The position numbers were made by a program, and so were the translations under genes. Below are positions 1 through 8,909 of a DNA stretch of 64,000 nt, one piece after another (the first letter of the stretch is position 1; each line of letters begins with the position of its first letter). The notes beneath the pieces were generated by a model. The model saw nothing but the letters and a program-made list of their open reading frames with translations, made no database searches and had not been told where the DNA came from. Origin of the DNA: Leucobacter chromiiresistens (lineage in GTDB: Bacteria > Actinomycetota > Actinomycetes > Actinomycetales > Microbacteriaceae); the NCBI RefSeq assembly GCF_900102345.1, contig NZ_FNKB01000002.1, positions 248,001 through 312,000 of the forward strand, given 5' to 3'.

Positions 1-1160
1 GTGGACGCCGGGTGGATGATGAGGCTGCGCACATCGCCGATGTTCGCCACGTGGCTGAACAGCTCGACGTTCTCGACGACGGCCCGGCCGGCGTCGACTC
101 CGCCCTTGAGCTCGAACGCGAGCACGGCTCCGACGCCCTTCGGCGCGTACCGGTTCGCCGCCGCGTACCAGGGGCTCGACGGCAGGCCGGAGTAGTGCAC
201 GGTGGCGACGTCGTCGTGGGCGTCGAGCCACTCGGCGATCTCCTGCGCGTTCTGCACGTGGCGCTCGACGCGGAGCGACAGCGTCTCGATGCCCTGCAGC
301 AGCAGCCAGGCGCTGAGGGGCGCGATCGAGGAGCCGAGATCGCGCAGCAGCTGCACGCGGGCCTTGATGATGTAGGCGATCGCGTCGCCGACGGCGCCCG
401 TGTAGCTCACGCCGTTGTACGACGGGTCGGGCTCGGTGAGGCCGGGGAACTTGTCGGCGTGCTGCGACCACGGGAAGGTGCCGCCGTCGACGATCACCCC
501 GCCGAGCGTCGTGCCGTGCCCGCCGAGGAACTTCGTGGCGGAGTGCAGCACGATGTCGGCGCCGTGCTCGAAGGGGCGCACCAGGTAGGGGCTCGCGACG
601 GTGTTGTCGATGATGAGCGGGAGGCGGTTCTCGTGCGCGACGTCGGCGACGGCGCGGATGTCGAGCACGTTGGAGCGGGGGTTCGCGATGGACTCGGCGA
701 AGAACAGCTTCGTGTTCGGCCGCACGGCGCGCTGCCAGGCCGCGGGGTCGTCCTGATCCTCCACGAAGGTGACCTCGATGCCCAGCTTCGCGAGCGAGTA
801 CTTGAACAGGTTGTACGTGCCGCCGTAGATCGACGCCGATGAGACGATGTGGTCGCCGGCGTTCGCGATGTTCAGCACGGCGAAGGTGGACGCCGCCTGC
901 CCGCTCGCGAGCAGCAGCGCCGCCGTGCCGCCCTCGAGGGCGGCGATGCGCTCTTCGACGACGGCCTGCGTCGGGTTGGTGATGCGGGTGTAGATCGGGC
1001 CGAGCTCGGCGAGCGCGAACCGGTTCGCGGCCTGCGCGGTGTCGTCGAACACGAACGACGTGGTCTGGTGGATCGGCACGGCGCGCGCCCCGGTCTCGTC
1101 GGGCTGCTGCCCCGAGTGGATCTGCCGGGTCTCGAATCCCCAGGCGCTCTGGTCGGTCAT
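1..1160 (-). CDS. metY: O-acetylhomoserine sulfhydrylase (3' end outside window)
   Basis: PLP enzyme of the Cys/Met metabolism family that makes homocysteine from O-acetylhomoserine and sulfide. The N-terminus MTDQSAWGFETRQIHSGQQP is typical of MetY; SATKFLGGHG carries the probable PLP lysine at about residue 210, and GVDAGRAVVENVELFSHVAN matches the family C-terminal half. The ATG at 1158-1160 follows an AGGAG five bases upstream on this strand. About 386 residues are present of the usual 430-440; the stop lies beyond base 1. No partner such as metX is visible. The family is certain; a related cystathionine synthase or lyase is less likely given the N-terminus. Confidence 0.93.
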   Translation of the reverse strand, partial: MTDQSAWGFETRQIHSGQQPDETGARAVPIHQTTSFVFDDTAQAANRFALAELGPIYTRITNPTQAVVEERIAALEGGTAALLLASGQAASTFAVLNIANAGDHIVSSASIYGGTYNLFKYSLAKLGIEVTFVEDQDDPAAWQRAVRPNTKLFFAESIANPRSNVLDIRAVADVAHENRLPLIIDNTVASPYLVRPFEHGADIVLHSATKFLGGHGTTLGGVIVDGGTFPWSQHADKFPGLTEPDPSYNGVSYTGAVGDAIAYIIKARVQLLRDLGSSIAPLSAWLLLQGIETLSLRVERHVQNAQEIAEWLDAHDDVATVHYSGLPSSPWYAAANRYAPKGVGAVLAFELKGGVDAGRAVVENVELFSHVANIGDVRSLIIHPAS

Positions 1161-1476
1161 GGTGTCTCCTCGATGAGTGGGTCGCGATGCGTGGCGTGCG
1201 GATGGTGCGTGCAGGTGCGGGAAGGCGGGCGGGTGCCGCTGCGCGGATCGGCGCCTCGGTGCGGTTCGAGCGTACGAGACGGGCGCCGCGGCGGCAATGG
1301 GCCGAGACGCACTGCGTAACGTGCCGCGCGGTGGCACCCGGTGGCACCCGCCGGCACCCGGCCCCGCCCGCCGCCTCCGAGGCCCCCGACGCCGCGCGGG
1401 CGGTCCGCCGCGGTCTGTCGCGCGCCGCGGCGCCTCGCTAGGCTCGGTTCGGATACCGCCGAACGGAGGAGGGCGC

Positions 1477-2250
1477 ATGCAGCGACGGGTCGTGGTGACA
1501 GGGGCGAGTTCGGGGATCGGCGCGGCGACCGTGCGCCGATTCGCGGAGCGCGGGTGGGAGACCGTCGCGGTCGCCCGGCGGGTCGATCGTCTCGAGGCGC
1601 TCGCCGCCGAGACCGGCGCGCAGCCGATCGCCTGCGATGTGACCGACGAGGCGCAGGTGGCGCGCCTCGCCGCGGAGGTCGCGGCGAGCGGCGGCGCGAC
1701 CGGCCTCGTGAACAACGCGGGCGGCGCGTGGGGCACCGAATCCGTCGAGCACGCGTCGAACGACGACTGGCGCCGCATGTTCGAGGTGAACGTGATCGGC
1801 CTCCGCTCGGTGACGTCGGCGCTGCTGCCCGTGCTGCGCGACGGGGCCCGGCGCTCGGGGTTCGCGTCGATCCTCAACGTGACCTCGACGGCCGGGCACA
1901 GCGCCTATCCGGGCGGCGGCGGCTACAACGCCGCCAAGTTCGCGGCGCACGCGGTGACCGGCGTGCTCCGTCTCGAGCTCGGCGGCGAGCCGATCCGCGT
2001 CATGGAGCTGGCCCCCGGCCTCGTGCACACGGAGGAGTTCACCCTGAACCGCCTCCGCGGCGACGCCGAGGCCGCCCGCAAGCCGTACGCCGACGTGACG
2101 CCGCTGCAGGCGGAGGAGGTCGCGAGCGTGCTCGTCGGGGCGTTCGAGCAGCCCCCGCACGTGAACCAGGATCTGATCGTGCTGCGCCCGGTCGCCCAGA
2201 CGAGCGTGTTCCACACGCATCGCGGCCCGCTCGTCGCGAAGGGGGAGTAG
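1477..2250 (+). CDS. SDR-family oxidoreductase
   Basis: Classical short-chain dehydrogenase/reductase of 257 residues. The cofactor loop TGASSGIG is at residues 8-15, NNAG follows near 77, and the active-site pair is Y150-x3-K154 (YNAAK), with a serine in the NVTS stretch before it. An early ARR after the second strand suggests NADP(H), as in the YdfG/serine-dehydrogenase-like subgroup. The substrate cannot be told from sequence. GGAGGAG sits six bases before the ATG, and a TAGGCT -10-like box lies about 35 bases upstream. It ends three bases before ung and is probably co-transcribed with it. Confidence 0.9.
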   Translation: MQRRVVVTGASSGIGAATVRRFAERGWETVAVARRVDRLEALAAETGAQPIACDVTDEAQVARLAAEVAASGGATGLVNNAGGAWGTESVEHASNDDWRRMFEVNVIGLRSVTSALLPVLRDGARRSGFASILNVTSTAGHSAYPGGGGYNAAKFAAHAVTGVLRLELGGEPIRVMELAPGLVHTEEFTLNRLRGDAEAARKPYADVTPLQAEEVASVLVGAFEQPPHVNQDLIVLRPVAQTSVFHTHRGPLVAKGE

Positions 2251-2253
2251 CCG

Positions 2254-2949
2254 ATGCGCTCCGGCCCGCCGGCGGGCATGGCCGCCGACTGGGCGGCGGC
2301 GCTCGCTCCGGTCGCCGGGCAGCTGGCCGACGTCGAGCGGTTCGTGGCGTCGGAGCGCGCGGCGGGCGTCGCGGTGCTGCCCGGCCCCGACCGGGTGCTG
2401 GCGGCGTTCGAGCGGCCGATGGCCGACGCCCGCGTGCTCATCGTGGGGCAGGATCCGTATCCCACGCCCGGGCACCCGATCGGCCTGTCGTTCGCGACGT
2501 CGCCCGACGTGCGCCCGATCCCGCGCAGTCTGCGCAATATCTACCGCGAGCGGGAGGACGACCTCGGGATCGCGCCCGCCGAGCACGGCGACCTCTCGGC
2601 GTGGGCGGACCGCGGCGTGCTGCTGCTCAACCGGGTGCTCACCGTGCGCGCCGGGGAGGCGGGCTCGCACCGCCGCAGGGGCTGGGAGGAGATCACGGCC
2701 CGCGCGATCTCGGCGCTCGCCGAGCGGGACGCGCCGCTCGTCGCGATCCTGTGGGGCAGGCCGGCGCAGACGCTGCGTCCGCTGCTCGGCGCGGTGCCCT
2801 GCATCGAGAGCGCGCACCCGTCGCCGCTGTCGGCTTCGCGCGGCTTCTTCGGCTCCCGGCCGTTCAGCCGCGCGAACGCGGCGCTCCGCGAGCAGGGGGC
2901 CGACGAGATCGACTGGTCGCTGCCCAGCGCAGAACCGGCGCTGTTCTAG
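2254..2949 (+). CDS. ung: Uracil-DNA glycosylase
   Basis: Family 1 uracil-DNA glycosylase that removes uracil from DNA at the start of base excision repair. The water-activating motif GQDPYP is at residues 65-70 and the DNA-intercalation motif HPSPLSA begins at 188. The usual His of GQDPYH is Pro here, a form I associate with actinobacterial Ung. The length of 231 aa is normal. The start codon lies three bases after the SDR gene stop, so it is the second gene of a two-gene unit. Its stop overlaps the stop of the convergent permease by four bases. Confidence 0.95.
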   Translation: MRSGPPAGMAADWAAALAPVAGQLADVERFVASERAAGVAVLPGPDRVLAAFERPMADARVLIVGQDPYPTPGHPIGLSFATSPDVRPIPRSLRNIYREREDDLGIAPAEHGDLSAWADRGVLLLNRVLTVRAGEAGSHRRRGWEEITARAISALAERDAPLVAILWGRPAQTLRPLLGAVPCIESAHPSPLSASRGFFGSRPFSRANAALREQGADEIDWSLPSAEPALF

Positions 2950-4397
2950 CCCCGCTCCTCCGGCGCGGCCGCGGCGCGCTCGCCGGCCGGCACGACCCCG
3001 ATGGGCTCCGTCTGGTCGACGAGGCGGTAGGGGCGCCGGCCGTCGCCCCGCACGCAGGCGAAGTAGCAGACGGTCACCAGGGCGACCCAGACGAGCCCGA
3101 CCCAGAGGGCGGGCCGCGAATCGGGCACGACGCCGACGAGCACGATGACGCACACGATGAAGCCGACGGTGAGCCAGGAGGCGACCGGCCAGAGCGGCAC
3201 CGGGAACTCGCTCGGCAGCCGCCCCTCGCGCGCGATCTCGGCGCGCATGCGGATGTGGGCGACGAGGATGACGAGCCACACCAGCACGGTGGCGAAGGTG
3301 GCGAGCGCGCCGAGCAGGAAGAGCACCTGATCGGGGTACAGGAAGTTGAGCACGACGCCGACGAGGAGCCCGACGATCATCGTGACGACGGTCATGATCG
3401 GCACGCCGTTGCGGGTGGTCCGGGTGAACGACCGCGGCGCCTGCCCCTGCTCGGCGAGCCCGTGCAGCATCCGCCCCGCTCCGAAGATGTCGGCGTTCAT
3501 CGCCGAGAGCGCCGCCGTGATGAGGATCACGTTGAAGACGGCCGCCGCGGCCTGGAATCCGATCGACTCGAAGATCGACACGAAGGGGCTCGTCTCGCCG
3601 GTGATGTCGACCCAGGGCTGGATGCACATGATCACGCCGAGGGTCAGCACGTAGAAGAGCAGGATGCGGATCGGCACCGAGTTGATCGCCTTCGGGAGCA
3701 CGCGCTTCGGGTTCTGCGCCTCGCCCGCGGTGACGCCGATGATCTCGATCCCGCCGAAGGCGAACATCACGATCGTGAACGAGGCGATGAGGCCCCAGAG
3801 CCCGTTCGGCATGAATCCGCCGTGCTCCACGAGGTTCTGCGGCCCCATCCGATCGTGGCCCGCGATGCCGAATCCGAACAGGATCACGGCGACGCCGGCG
3901 ACGATCAGCGCGATGATCGCGACGATCTTCACGAGCGCGAACCAGAACTCGAGCTCGCCGAAGACGCGCACCCCGAGCAGGTTGATGGCGGCGATGAAGC
4001 AGACGACGGCGAGCACCCACACCCACTGCGACACGTCGGGGAACCAGAACCGCATGTAGACCCCGATGGCGGTGGCGTCGAAGACGGCGACGAGGAACAT
4101 CTCGAAGGCGAAGGTCCAGCCGACGAGGAAGCCGGCGTACGGGTGGATGTAGCGCGAGGCGTACTGGCCGAAGGAGCCTGAGACGGGGTGCCGCACGATC
4201 ATCTCGCCGAGCGCCCGCATCACCATGAACACGGCGGCGCCCCCGATGACGTAGGCGATGAGCACGGCGGGGCCGGCGGTCTGGATGGCCCCGGAGGATC
4301 CCATGAAGAGCCCGGTGCCGATCGCCGAGCCGAGCGCCATGAACCGGATGTGGCGCGCGGTGAGGCCGCGGCGCAGGCCGGATGCGGTGGTGGTCAT
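2946..4397 (-). CDS. APC-family amino acid permease, possibly histidine uptake
   Basis: Inner-membrane amino acid transporter of the AAT branch of the APC superfamily, 483 aa with about 12 hydrophobic segments. The N-terminal signature [20 protein letters not shown] and the later [20 protein letters not shown] are family hallmarks. It is transcribed in the same direction as hutG, 132 bases downstream of it, and next to hutH, so histidine is a reasonable substrate guess. Sequence alone does not separate histidine from proline or aromatic amino acids. A purine-rich site (AAAGGATG) precedes the ATG. Confidence 0.85.
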   Translation of the reverse strand: MTTTASGLRRGLTARHIRFMALGSAIGTGLFMGSSGAIQTAGPAVLIAYVIGGAAVFMVMRALGEMIVRHPVSGSFGQYASRYIHPYAGFLVGWTFAFEMFLVAVFDATAIGVYMRFWFPDVSQWVWVLAVVCFIAAINLLGVRVFGELEFWFALVKIVAIIALIVAGVAVILFGFGIAGHDRMGPQNLVEHGGFMPNGLWGLIASFTIVMFAFGGIEIIGVTAGEAQNPKRVLPKAINSVPIRILLFYVLTLGVIMCIQPWVDITGETSPFVSIFESIGFQAAAAVFNVILITAALSAMNADIFGAGRMLHGLAEQGQAPRSFTRTTRNGVPIMTVVTMIVGLLVGVVLNFLYPDQVLFLLGALATFATVLVWLVILVAHIRMRAEIAREGRLPSEFPVPLWPVASWLTVGFIVCVIVLVGVVPDSRPALWVGLVWVALVTVCYFACVRGDGRRPYRLVDQTEPIGVVPAGERAAAAPEERG

Positions 4398-4529
4398 GGG
4401 AACATCCTTTCGTCTGCGAACGGATTCTCGTGAATCGGGCGCGCTGGGAGCGCCGAGCGGCGCACCGGGCGCGGCGGCGGGAAGGCGGGGGAGGCGGGGG
4501 AGCTGGGAGCGGGGACGGGGTGGGGTGGG

Positions 4530-5474
4530 TCAGCGGCCGAGTCGCTGCGCGAGGCCAGCCGCGGCCTCGAGCACGAGGAGCGCGGCGAGCCGCACCGTGC
4601 GGCCGTCGGGCGCATCGGCGGTCGCGTCGACCTCGGCGATGTCGATGCCCCGCACGCGGGCGTCGCCGGCGAGGAGGCGGGCGGCGCGGCGGAGCTCGTG
4701 CGCCTGCAGGCCGCCGGGGATGGACGCGGGGCACCCCGGGGCCACGGAGCGGTCGCACACGTCGACGTCGAGGTCGACGTGCACGGGGCCGCCGCCCGCG
4801 CCCGCGATGTCGAGCGCCTCCGAGACGATGTCGCTCAGGGGGCGCTCGTGGAGCTCGTCGCGGTGGATCACCGTGACGCCGAGCTGCTGCGCGCGGCTCC
4901 GGTAGGCGTGCGAATTCGCGAAGTCGGCGATGCCGATCTGCACGATGCGGCGAGGGTCGAGCCCGGCTTCGATCAGGCGGCGCACGGGGGAGCCGTTGCT
5001 GCGGCCGTCGCGCAGATCGTGGTGGGCGTCCAACGTGATGAGCCCGGCGTTCGGCAGTCGCGCCCCGGCCACGCCGAGCGCCGCCGGCACGGTGAGCGCG
5101 TTGTCGCCGCCGAGCGCCACGACCAGCTCCGATCGCGCCGCGAGCCGTTCGATGGCCGCGGCCGCCTCCTGCTCGCCGCGCTCGTCGTCGGGGTCTGCGC
5201 AGTCGCCGGCGTCGACGATGCGCAGCGCCTCGTCGAGCACGATCTCCGTCTCCGCGCCGCGGCCGTCGCGCGCGGCGACCGTGACGACGTGGCTCGAATA
5301 GCGCTGCAGCGCCGCGCGCACCGCTGCGGGGGTCTCGTGCGCGTTCGACGCGGAGAGCGAGGTGCGCCAGGTCGGCACGCCGATGAGCGCGAGGTCGACC
5401 CGTTCGTCGTCGCGGGGAGCGGGCCAGGCTCCGGTGCGCGGCCAGGACGGATCGTGCGACAGTGCGGGGGCCAT
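4530..5474 (-). CDS. hutG: Formimidoylglutamase / ureohydrolase family protein
   Basis: Arginase-fold Mn-dependent hydrolase of 314 aa. Metal-ligand motifs are GGDN at 122-125, DAHHD at 149-153 and DLDVDVCD at 234-241. Divergence from hutH makes formimidoylglutamase (formimidoylglutamate to glutamate plus formamide) the best guess; agmatinase is the alternative. AGGAGAC precedes the ATG. The hutG-hutH gap holds two palindromes that may be operators. No hutU (urocanase) or hutI is in the window, so the middle steps of histidine breakdown must be encoded elsewhere. Confidence 0.85.
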   Translation of the reverse strand: MAPALSHDPSWPRTGAWPAPRDDERVDLALIGVPTWRTSLSASNAHETPAAVRAALQRYSSHVVTVAARDGRGAETEIVLDEALRIVDAGDCADPDDERGEQEAAAAIERLAARSELVVALGGDNALTVPAALGVAGARLPNAGLITLDAHHDLRDGRSNGSPVRRLIEAGLDPRRIVQIGIADFANSHAYRSRAQQLGVTVIHRDELHERPLSDIVSEALDIAGAGGGPVHVDLDVDVCDRSVAPGCPASIPGGLQAHELRRAARLLAGDARVRGIDIAEVDATADAPDGRTVRLAALLVLEAAAGLAQRLGR

Positions 5475-5556
5475 AAGCGTCTCCTCGTGCTCGACAGGGC
5501 TGCCACCAGTGTGCAGGGTCCCACGGGGGCGATGCAGCTTCGCGCCGGCCTCCGCG

Positions 5557-5595
5557 TCCGGAATCCCGGATGCGCGCCCCGTCCGGGATCCCGGA
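5557..5595. promoter_or_regulatory. Two palindromic operator candidates between hutG and hutH
   Basis: TCCGGGATCCCGGA (5582-5595) is a perfect 14-bp palindrome; TCCGGAATCCCGGA (5557-5570) is the same with one change. They are 25 bp apart, centre to centre, inside the 176-bp divergent gap and 55-95 bp before hutH. The IclR-family gene lying just after hutH is the natural candidate to bind here. IclR proteins bind short palindromes as dimers or tetramers, which fits a paired site. Confidence 0.7.
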
Positions 5596-5650
5596 CACGC
5601 GACGCACGAAGGCGGTGGTCGGGGCGACGCGCATGCGATGGGATCGAGGC

Positions 5651-7222
5651 ATGACAGCCCTGCATCCCGCGACCGTCGCGCTCGGCGACGCCCCGCTCAC
5701 CATCGCCGACGTCGTATCCGTCGCGCGGCACGACGCCCCCGTCCGCATCGCCGACGCCGCCCGCGAGCGAGTCGTCGCGAGTCGCGCCGTGATCGAGGAT
5801 CTCGCGAACGACAGCCGGCCCCACTACGGCATCTCCACCGGCTTCGGCGCCCTCGCCAACGTGCAGATCCCCGTCGAGAAGCGCCAGCAGCTGCAGCGCA
5901 GCCTGATCCGGTCGCACGCCGCGGGCACCGGCGACGAGGTGGAGCGGGAGGTCGTGCGCGCGCTGATGCTGCTGCGGGTGAACACGCTCGCGAGCGGGCG
6001 GACGGGCGTTCGCGCCGAGGTCGTCGACACGTACGCCGCGATCCTCAACGCCGGCATCACCCCCGTGGTGCACGAGTACGGCTCGCTGGGGTGCTCCGGA
6101 GACCTCAGCCCGCTCGCGCACTGCGCGCTCACGCTCATGGGGGAGGGCGAGGTGCGCACCGCAGGCGAACCCGACGCGCGCGTGCCCGCGGCGCAGGCGC
6201 TCGCCGCAGCGGGCATCGCGCCCCTGGTGCTCGCCGAGAAGGAGGGCCTCGCGCTCATCAACGGCACCGACGGCATGCTCGGCATGCTCTGCCTCGCCCT
6301 CACCGACCTCGCGCGCCTGCTCACGATCGCCGACGCCGCGGCGGCCGCCTCCATCGAGGGGCTCACCGGCACCGACGCCGTCTTCGCCGCCGACCTGCAC
6401 GCCCTCCGCCCGCACCCGGGGCAGGCGACGTCGGCCGCGAACATGCTGCGCGTGCTCGAGGGGTCGGCCCTCGTGCAGCGACCCCGCGAGGGCGAGTTCA
6501 CGCGCGTGCAAGACGCGTACTCGCTGCGCTGCGCCCCGCAGGTGCACGGCGCGGCGCGCGACACCGCGGCCCACGCCGCCCGGGTCGCCGCCGTCGAACT
6601 GGTCTCGGCCATCGACAACCCCGTCGTGCTGCCCGACGGCCGCGTGGAGTCGAACGGCAACTTCCACGGAGCCCCGGTCGGCTACGTGCTCGACTTCCTC
6701 GCCATCGCGGTCGCCGACGTCGCGAGCATCTCGGAGCGGCGCACCGACCGCTTCCTCGACGTGGCGCGCAACCACGGGCTGCCGCCGTTCCTCGCCGCGG
6801 ACGCCGGGCTCGACTCCGGGCTCATGATCGCCCAGTACACCGCGGCGGGCATCGTCTCCGAGCTCAAGCGGCTCGCCGCTCCCGCATCGGTCGACTCGAT
6901 CCCGTCGTCGGCGATGCAGGAGGACCACGTCTCCATGGGCTGGGCCGCAGGCCGCAAGCTGCGTCGCTCCATCGACGGGCTCGCCCACGTGCTCGGCATC
7001 GAGCTGCTCGCCTCGACCCGAGCCCTCGACTTCCGAGCCGGGCAGGGGCTCGGCGATCCCTCGCCCGCAACGGCGGCGGTGCACCGGCTCTTCCGCACGC
7101 GGATCCCGGCGCCCGAGACCGACACCTACCTCTCGCCGACCATCACCGCCGCCCACGAGCTCGTCGCGGGAGGGGCGGTGGGCGACGCGCTCGCCGACGC
7201 GCTCGGCGCGCCCCTCGACTGA
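5651..7222 (+). CDS. hutH: Histidine ammonia-lyase
   Basis: Converts histidine to urocanate and ammonia, first step of histidine use. The 523-aa protein belongs to the MIO ammonia-lyase family: GISTGFGAL near the N-terminus, the MIO region GSLGCSGDLSPLAH, then SIDNPVV and the long helical C-terminal domain. The MIO triad is Cys148-Ser149-Gly150 instead of the usual Ala-Ser-Gly; the catalytic Ser and Gly are kept. The ATG at 5651 is chosen because family similarity (MTALHPATVALG) begins there, though the frame is open further upstream. It is divergent from hutG and followed by the iclR gene. Confidence 0.95.
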   Translation: MTALHPATVALGDAPLTIADVVSVARHDAPVRIADAARERVVASRAVIEDLANDSRPHYGISTGFGALANVQIPVEKRQQLQRSLIRSHAAGTGDEVEREVVRALMLLRVNTLASGRTGVRAEVVDTYAAILNAGITPVVHEYGSLGCSGDLSPLAHCALTLMGEGEVRTAGEPDARVPAAQALAAAGIAPLVLAEKEGLALINGTDGMLGMLCLALTDLARLLTIADAAAAASIEGLTGTDAVFAADLHALRPHPGQATSAANMLRVLEGSALVQRPREGEFTRVQDAYSLRCAPQVHGAARDTAAHAARVAAVELVSAIDNPVVLPDGRVESNGNFHGAPVGYVLDFLAIAVADVASISERRTDRFLDVARNHGLPPFLAADAGLDSGLMIAQYTAAGIVSELKRLAAPASVDSIPSSAMQEDHVSMGWAAGRKLRRSIDGLAHVLGIELLASTRALDFRAGQGLGDPSPATAAVHRLFRTRIPAPETDTYLSPTITAAHELVAGGAVGDALADALGAPLD

Positions 7223-7256
7223 ACCGCGGCGCCGGCGAGCGGATAGGCTGCGAGAC

Positions 7257-8048
7257 GTGAGCACCCCGAAGGTTCCGGCTGCGGATCAGACCCTGCGGAT
7301 CCTCAGCCTGCTCGCGGGCTCGCGCGGTCCGCTCGCCGCGAGCATGATCGCGAGCAAGCTCGACCTGCCGCGCTCGACCGTCTACCACCTGCTCGACACG
7401 CTGCAGCAGCACGGCTTCGTGATGCACCTCCCCGAGGAGCGCCGGTTCGGGCTGGGCATCGCCGCGGTCGATCTGAGCTCGGCCTACGCGCGCCAGGAGC
7501 CGCTCGCCCGGATCGGGCGCCCGCTCCTCGCCGCGCTCGTCGACCGGGTGCGGCTCAGCGGGCACCTCGCCGTGCCGCACGGCCGCGACGTGCTCTACGT
7601 CGTCGAGGAGCGCGCGCCCGGCTCCCCGCCGCTCGTGACCGACGTCGACGTGCGGCTCCCGATGCAGCTCACCGCGAGCGGCCGCGCGATCCTGGCGGCG
7701 CTGCCGAAGGCCCAGGTGCGCGCGCTCTTCCCCGATCGCGAGGCCTTCGTGCACCGGCACGACGACCCCGACGCGATCGATCGATACTCGCGGCTGCGGA
7801 GCGTGCTCGACGCCACGCGCACCCGCGGGTACGCGCTGGAGGAGGGCTCAGTCACGGCCGGGCTCTCGTCGATCGGGGTGCCGGTGCTCGACCACCGCGG
7901 GTGGCCGGTCGCGGCGATCGCCGTGACCTATCCGCAGGGCGCGGTGGAGCCCGAGGTCGCCGAGGCCCTCGCCTCCGAGGTGCGATCGGCCGCGTCGACG
8001 CTCTCCGGGCGCATCCACGGGCGCAGCGCCGCCGCGCGCATGGTGTAA
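7257..8048 (+). CDS. IclR-family transcriptional regulator of the hut genes
   Basis: A 263-aa regulator with an N-terminal winged HTH (residues 10-65, LDLPRSTVYHLLDTLQQHGF) and a C-terminal IclR effector domain from about 80. The GTG start is 7 nt after a TAGGCT box at 7244-7249, so the transcript is probably leaderless and has its own promoter 34 bases after hutH. Its position next to hutH, and the paired palindromes in the hutG-hutH gap, point to control of histidine use with histidine or urocanate as effector. The effector is inferred, not shown. Confidence 0.9.
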   Translation: MSTPKVPAADQTLRILSLLAGSRGPLAASMIASKLDLPRSTVYHLLDTLQQHGFVMHLPEERRFGLGIAAVDLSSAYARQEPLARIGRPLLAALVDRVRLSGHLAVPHGRDVLYVVEERAPGSPPLVTDVDVRLPMQLTASGRAILAALPKAQVRALFPDREAFVHRHDDPDAIDRYSRLRSVLDATRTRGYALEEGSVTAGLSSIGVPVLDHRGWPVAAIAVTYPQGAVEPEVAEALASEVRSAASTLSGRIHGRSAAARMV

Positions 8049-8209
8049 ACTCGTTGGCTGTACTTCGGCGAGGGGCCTGCGAGCCCGTGATCGACGCGGG
8101 ACGGACTGCCTCAGCGGGCCATCTTGCTGCGTGACACACGCAAGTGCGAGACACCAATCCGGCGGCCAGACCGCCCTCATTGGGCGAGAGCCCGCAAGGA
8201 GAGACCACT
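8046..8209 (+). promoter_or_regulatory. Promoter and structured leader of rplY
   Basis: A TAAACT -10-like box at 8046-8051 overlaps the iclR stop. The roughly 150-nt leader contains three perfect small hairpins: TGCGT/ACGCA at 8128-8142, GGCGG/CCGCC at 8161-8175 and GGGC-GAGA-GCCC at 8182-8193. The last, with a GNRA-type loop, ends just before the AAGGAG site. Long structured leaders often carry autogenous control of ribosomal protein genes; that role is an inference here. Confidence 0.5.
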
Positions 8210-8797
8210 ATGAGCGAGACCAGCAAGCTCGTCGGCCACGCACGCGAGAACTTCGGCAAGGGAGCGGCGCGCAAGCTCCGCGCCGCAGGCCAGACCCCCG
8301 CGGTCGTCTACGGCCACGGCACCGATCCGATCCACGTCTCGGTCGACACGCACCCCCTCAGCCTCATCATCCGTCAGGCCAACGCGCTGATCGAGCTCGA
8401 CATCGACGGCGCGCCGCAGCTCGTCCTCGTCAAGGACGTGCAGAAGGACCCGGTGCGCCAGATCATCGAGCACATCGACCTCATCGTCGTGAAGCAGGGC
8501 GAGACCGTCGAGGTCGAGGTGCCCGTGCACGTCACCGGCGAGTCGTTCGCCGGCACGAACGCGCTGCAGGAGCTCACCACGGTGCACCTGAGCGTTCCCG
8601 CGACCGCGATCCCCGAGAACGTCGAGGTGAGCGTCGAGGGCCTCGAGGAGGGCGCGCAGGTGCTCGCGGGCGCCATCGAGCTGCCCCAGGGCGCGACCCT
8701 GACCGGCGACCCCGAGCAGCTCGTCGTCAACATCGTCGTGCCGCGCGGCGCCGTCGAGGACGAGGAGTCGGGCGAGGCCGCGGAGGCCGCCGAGTAA
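8210..8797 (+). CDS. rplY: 50S ribosomal protein L25 (CTC/TL5 form)
   Basis: 5S rRNA-binding ribosomal protein with a C-terminal extension, related to the Bacillus general stress protein Ctc. 195 aa: the L25 domain covers residues 5-95 (ENFGKGAARKLRAAGQTPAV, then DVQKDPVRQIIEHIDL), followed by the TL5 beta domain and an acidic tail rich in Glu and Ala. AAGGAG lies nine bases before the ATG. A GC-rich hairpin follows the stop and separates it from pth, its usual neighbour in actinobacteria. Confidence 0.96.
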   Translation: MSETSKLVGHARENFGKGAARKLRAAGQTPAVVYGHGTDPIHVSVDTHPLSLIIRQANALIELDIDGAPQLVLVKDVQKDPVRQIIEHIDLIVVKQGETVEVEVPVHVTGESFAGTNALQELTTVHLSVPATAIPENVEVSVEGLEEGAQVLAGAIELPQGATLTGDPEQLVVNIVVPRGAVEDEESGEAAEAAE

Positions 8798-8811
8798 TCC
8801 ACTCGAACACG

Positions 8812-8851
8812 GGCCCGTCGGCTCGGCGCTGCGTCGCCGGGCCGACGGGCC
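8812..8851 (+). terminator. GC-rich hairpin between rplY and pth
   Basis: GGCCCGTCGGC (8812-8822) pairs perfectly with GCCGACGGGCC (8841-8851) around an 18-nt loop. There is only a weak T-rich tail, as often seen in high-GC actinobacterial terminators. Confidence 0.6.
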
Positions 8852-8909
8852 GTTCGTCTGTTCGGGCGAGTGTCGGCGGCGGCTGCGAAGATGGACGCCG
8901 GAGGAACTG

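Noticed and set aside
1438..5748. A 1436-codon open frame on the - strand, and similar giant frames at 8177-12787 and 16012-18972
   Set aside because: They are frame shadows caused by the high GC content; the real genes (SDR, ung, permease, hutG; pth-mfd; actP-hisS) lie in other frames with full family motifs.
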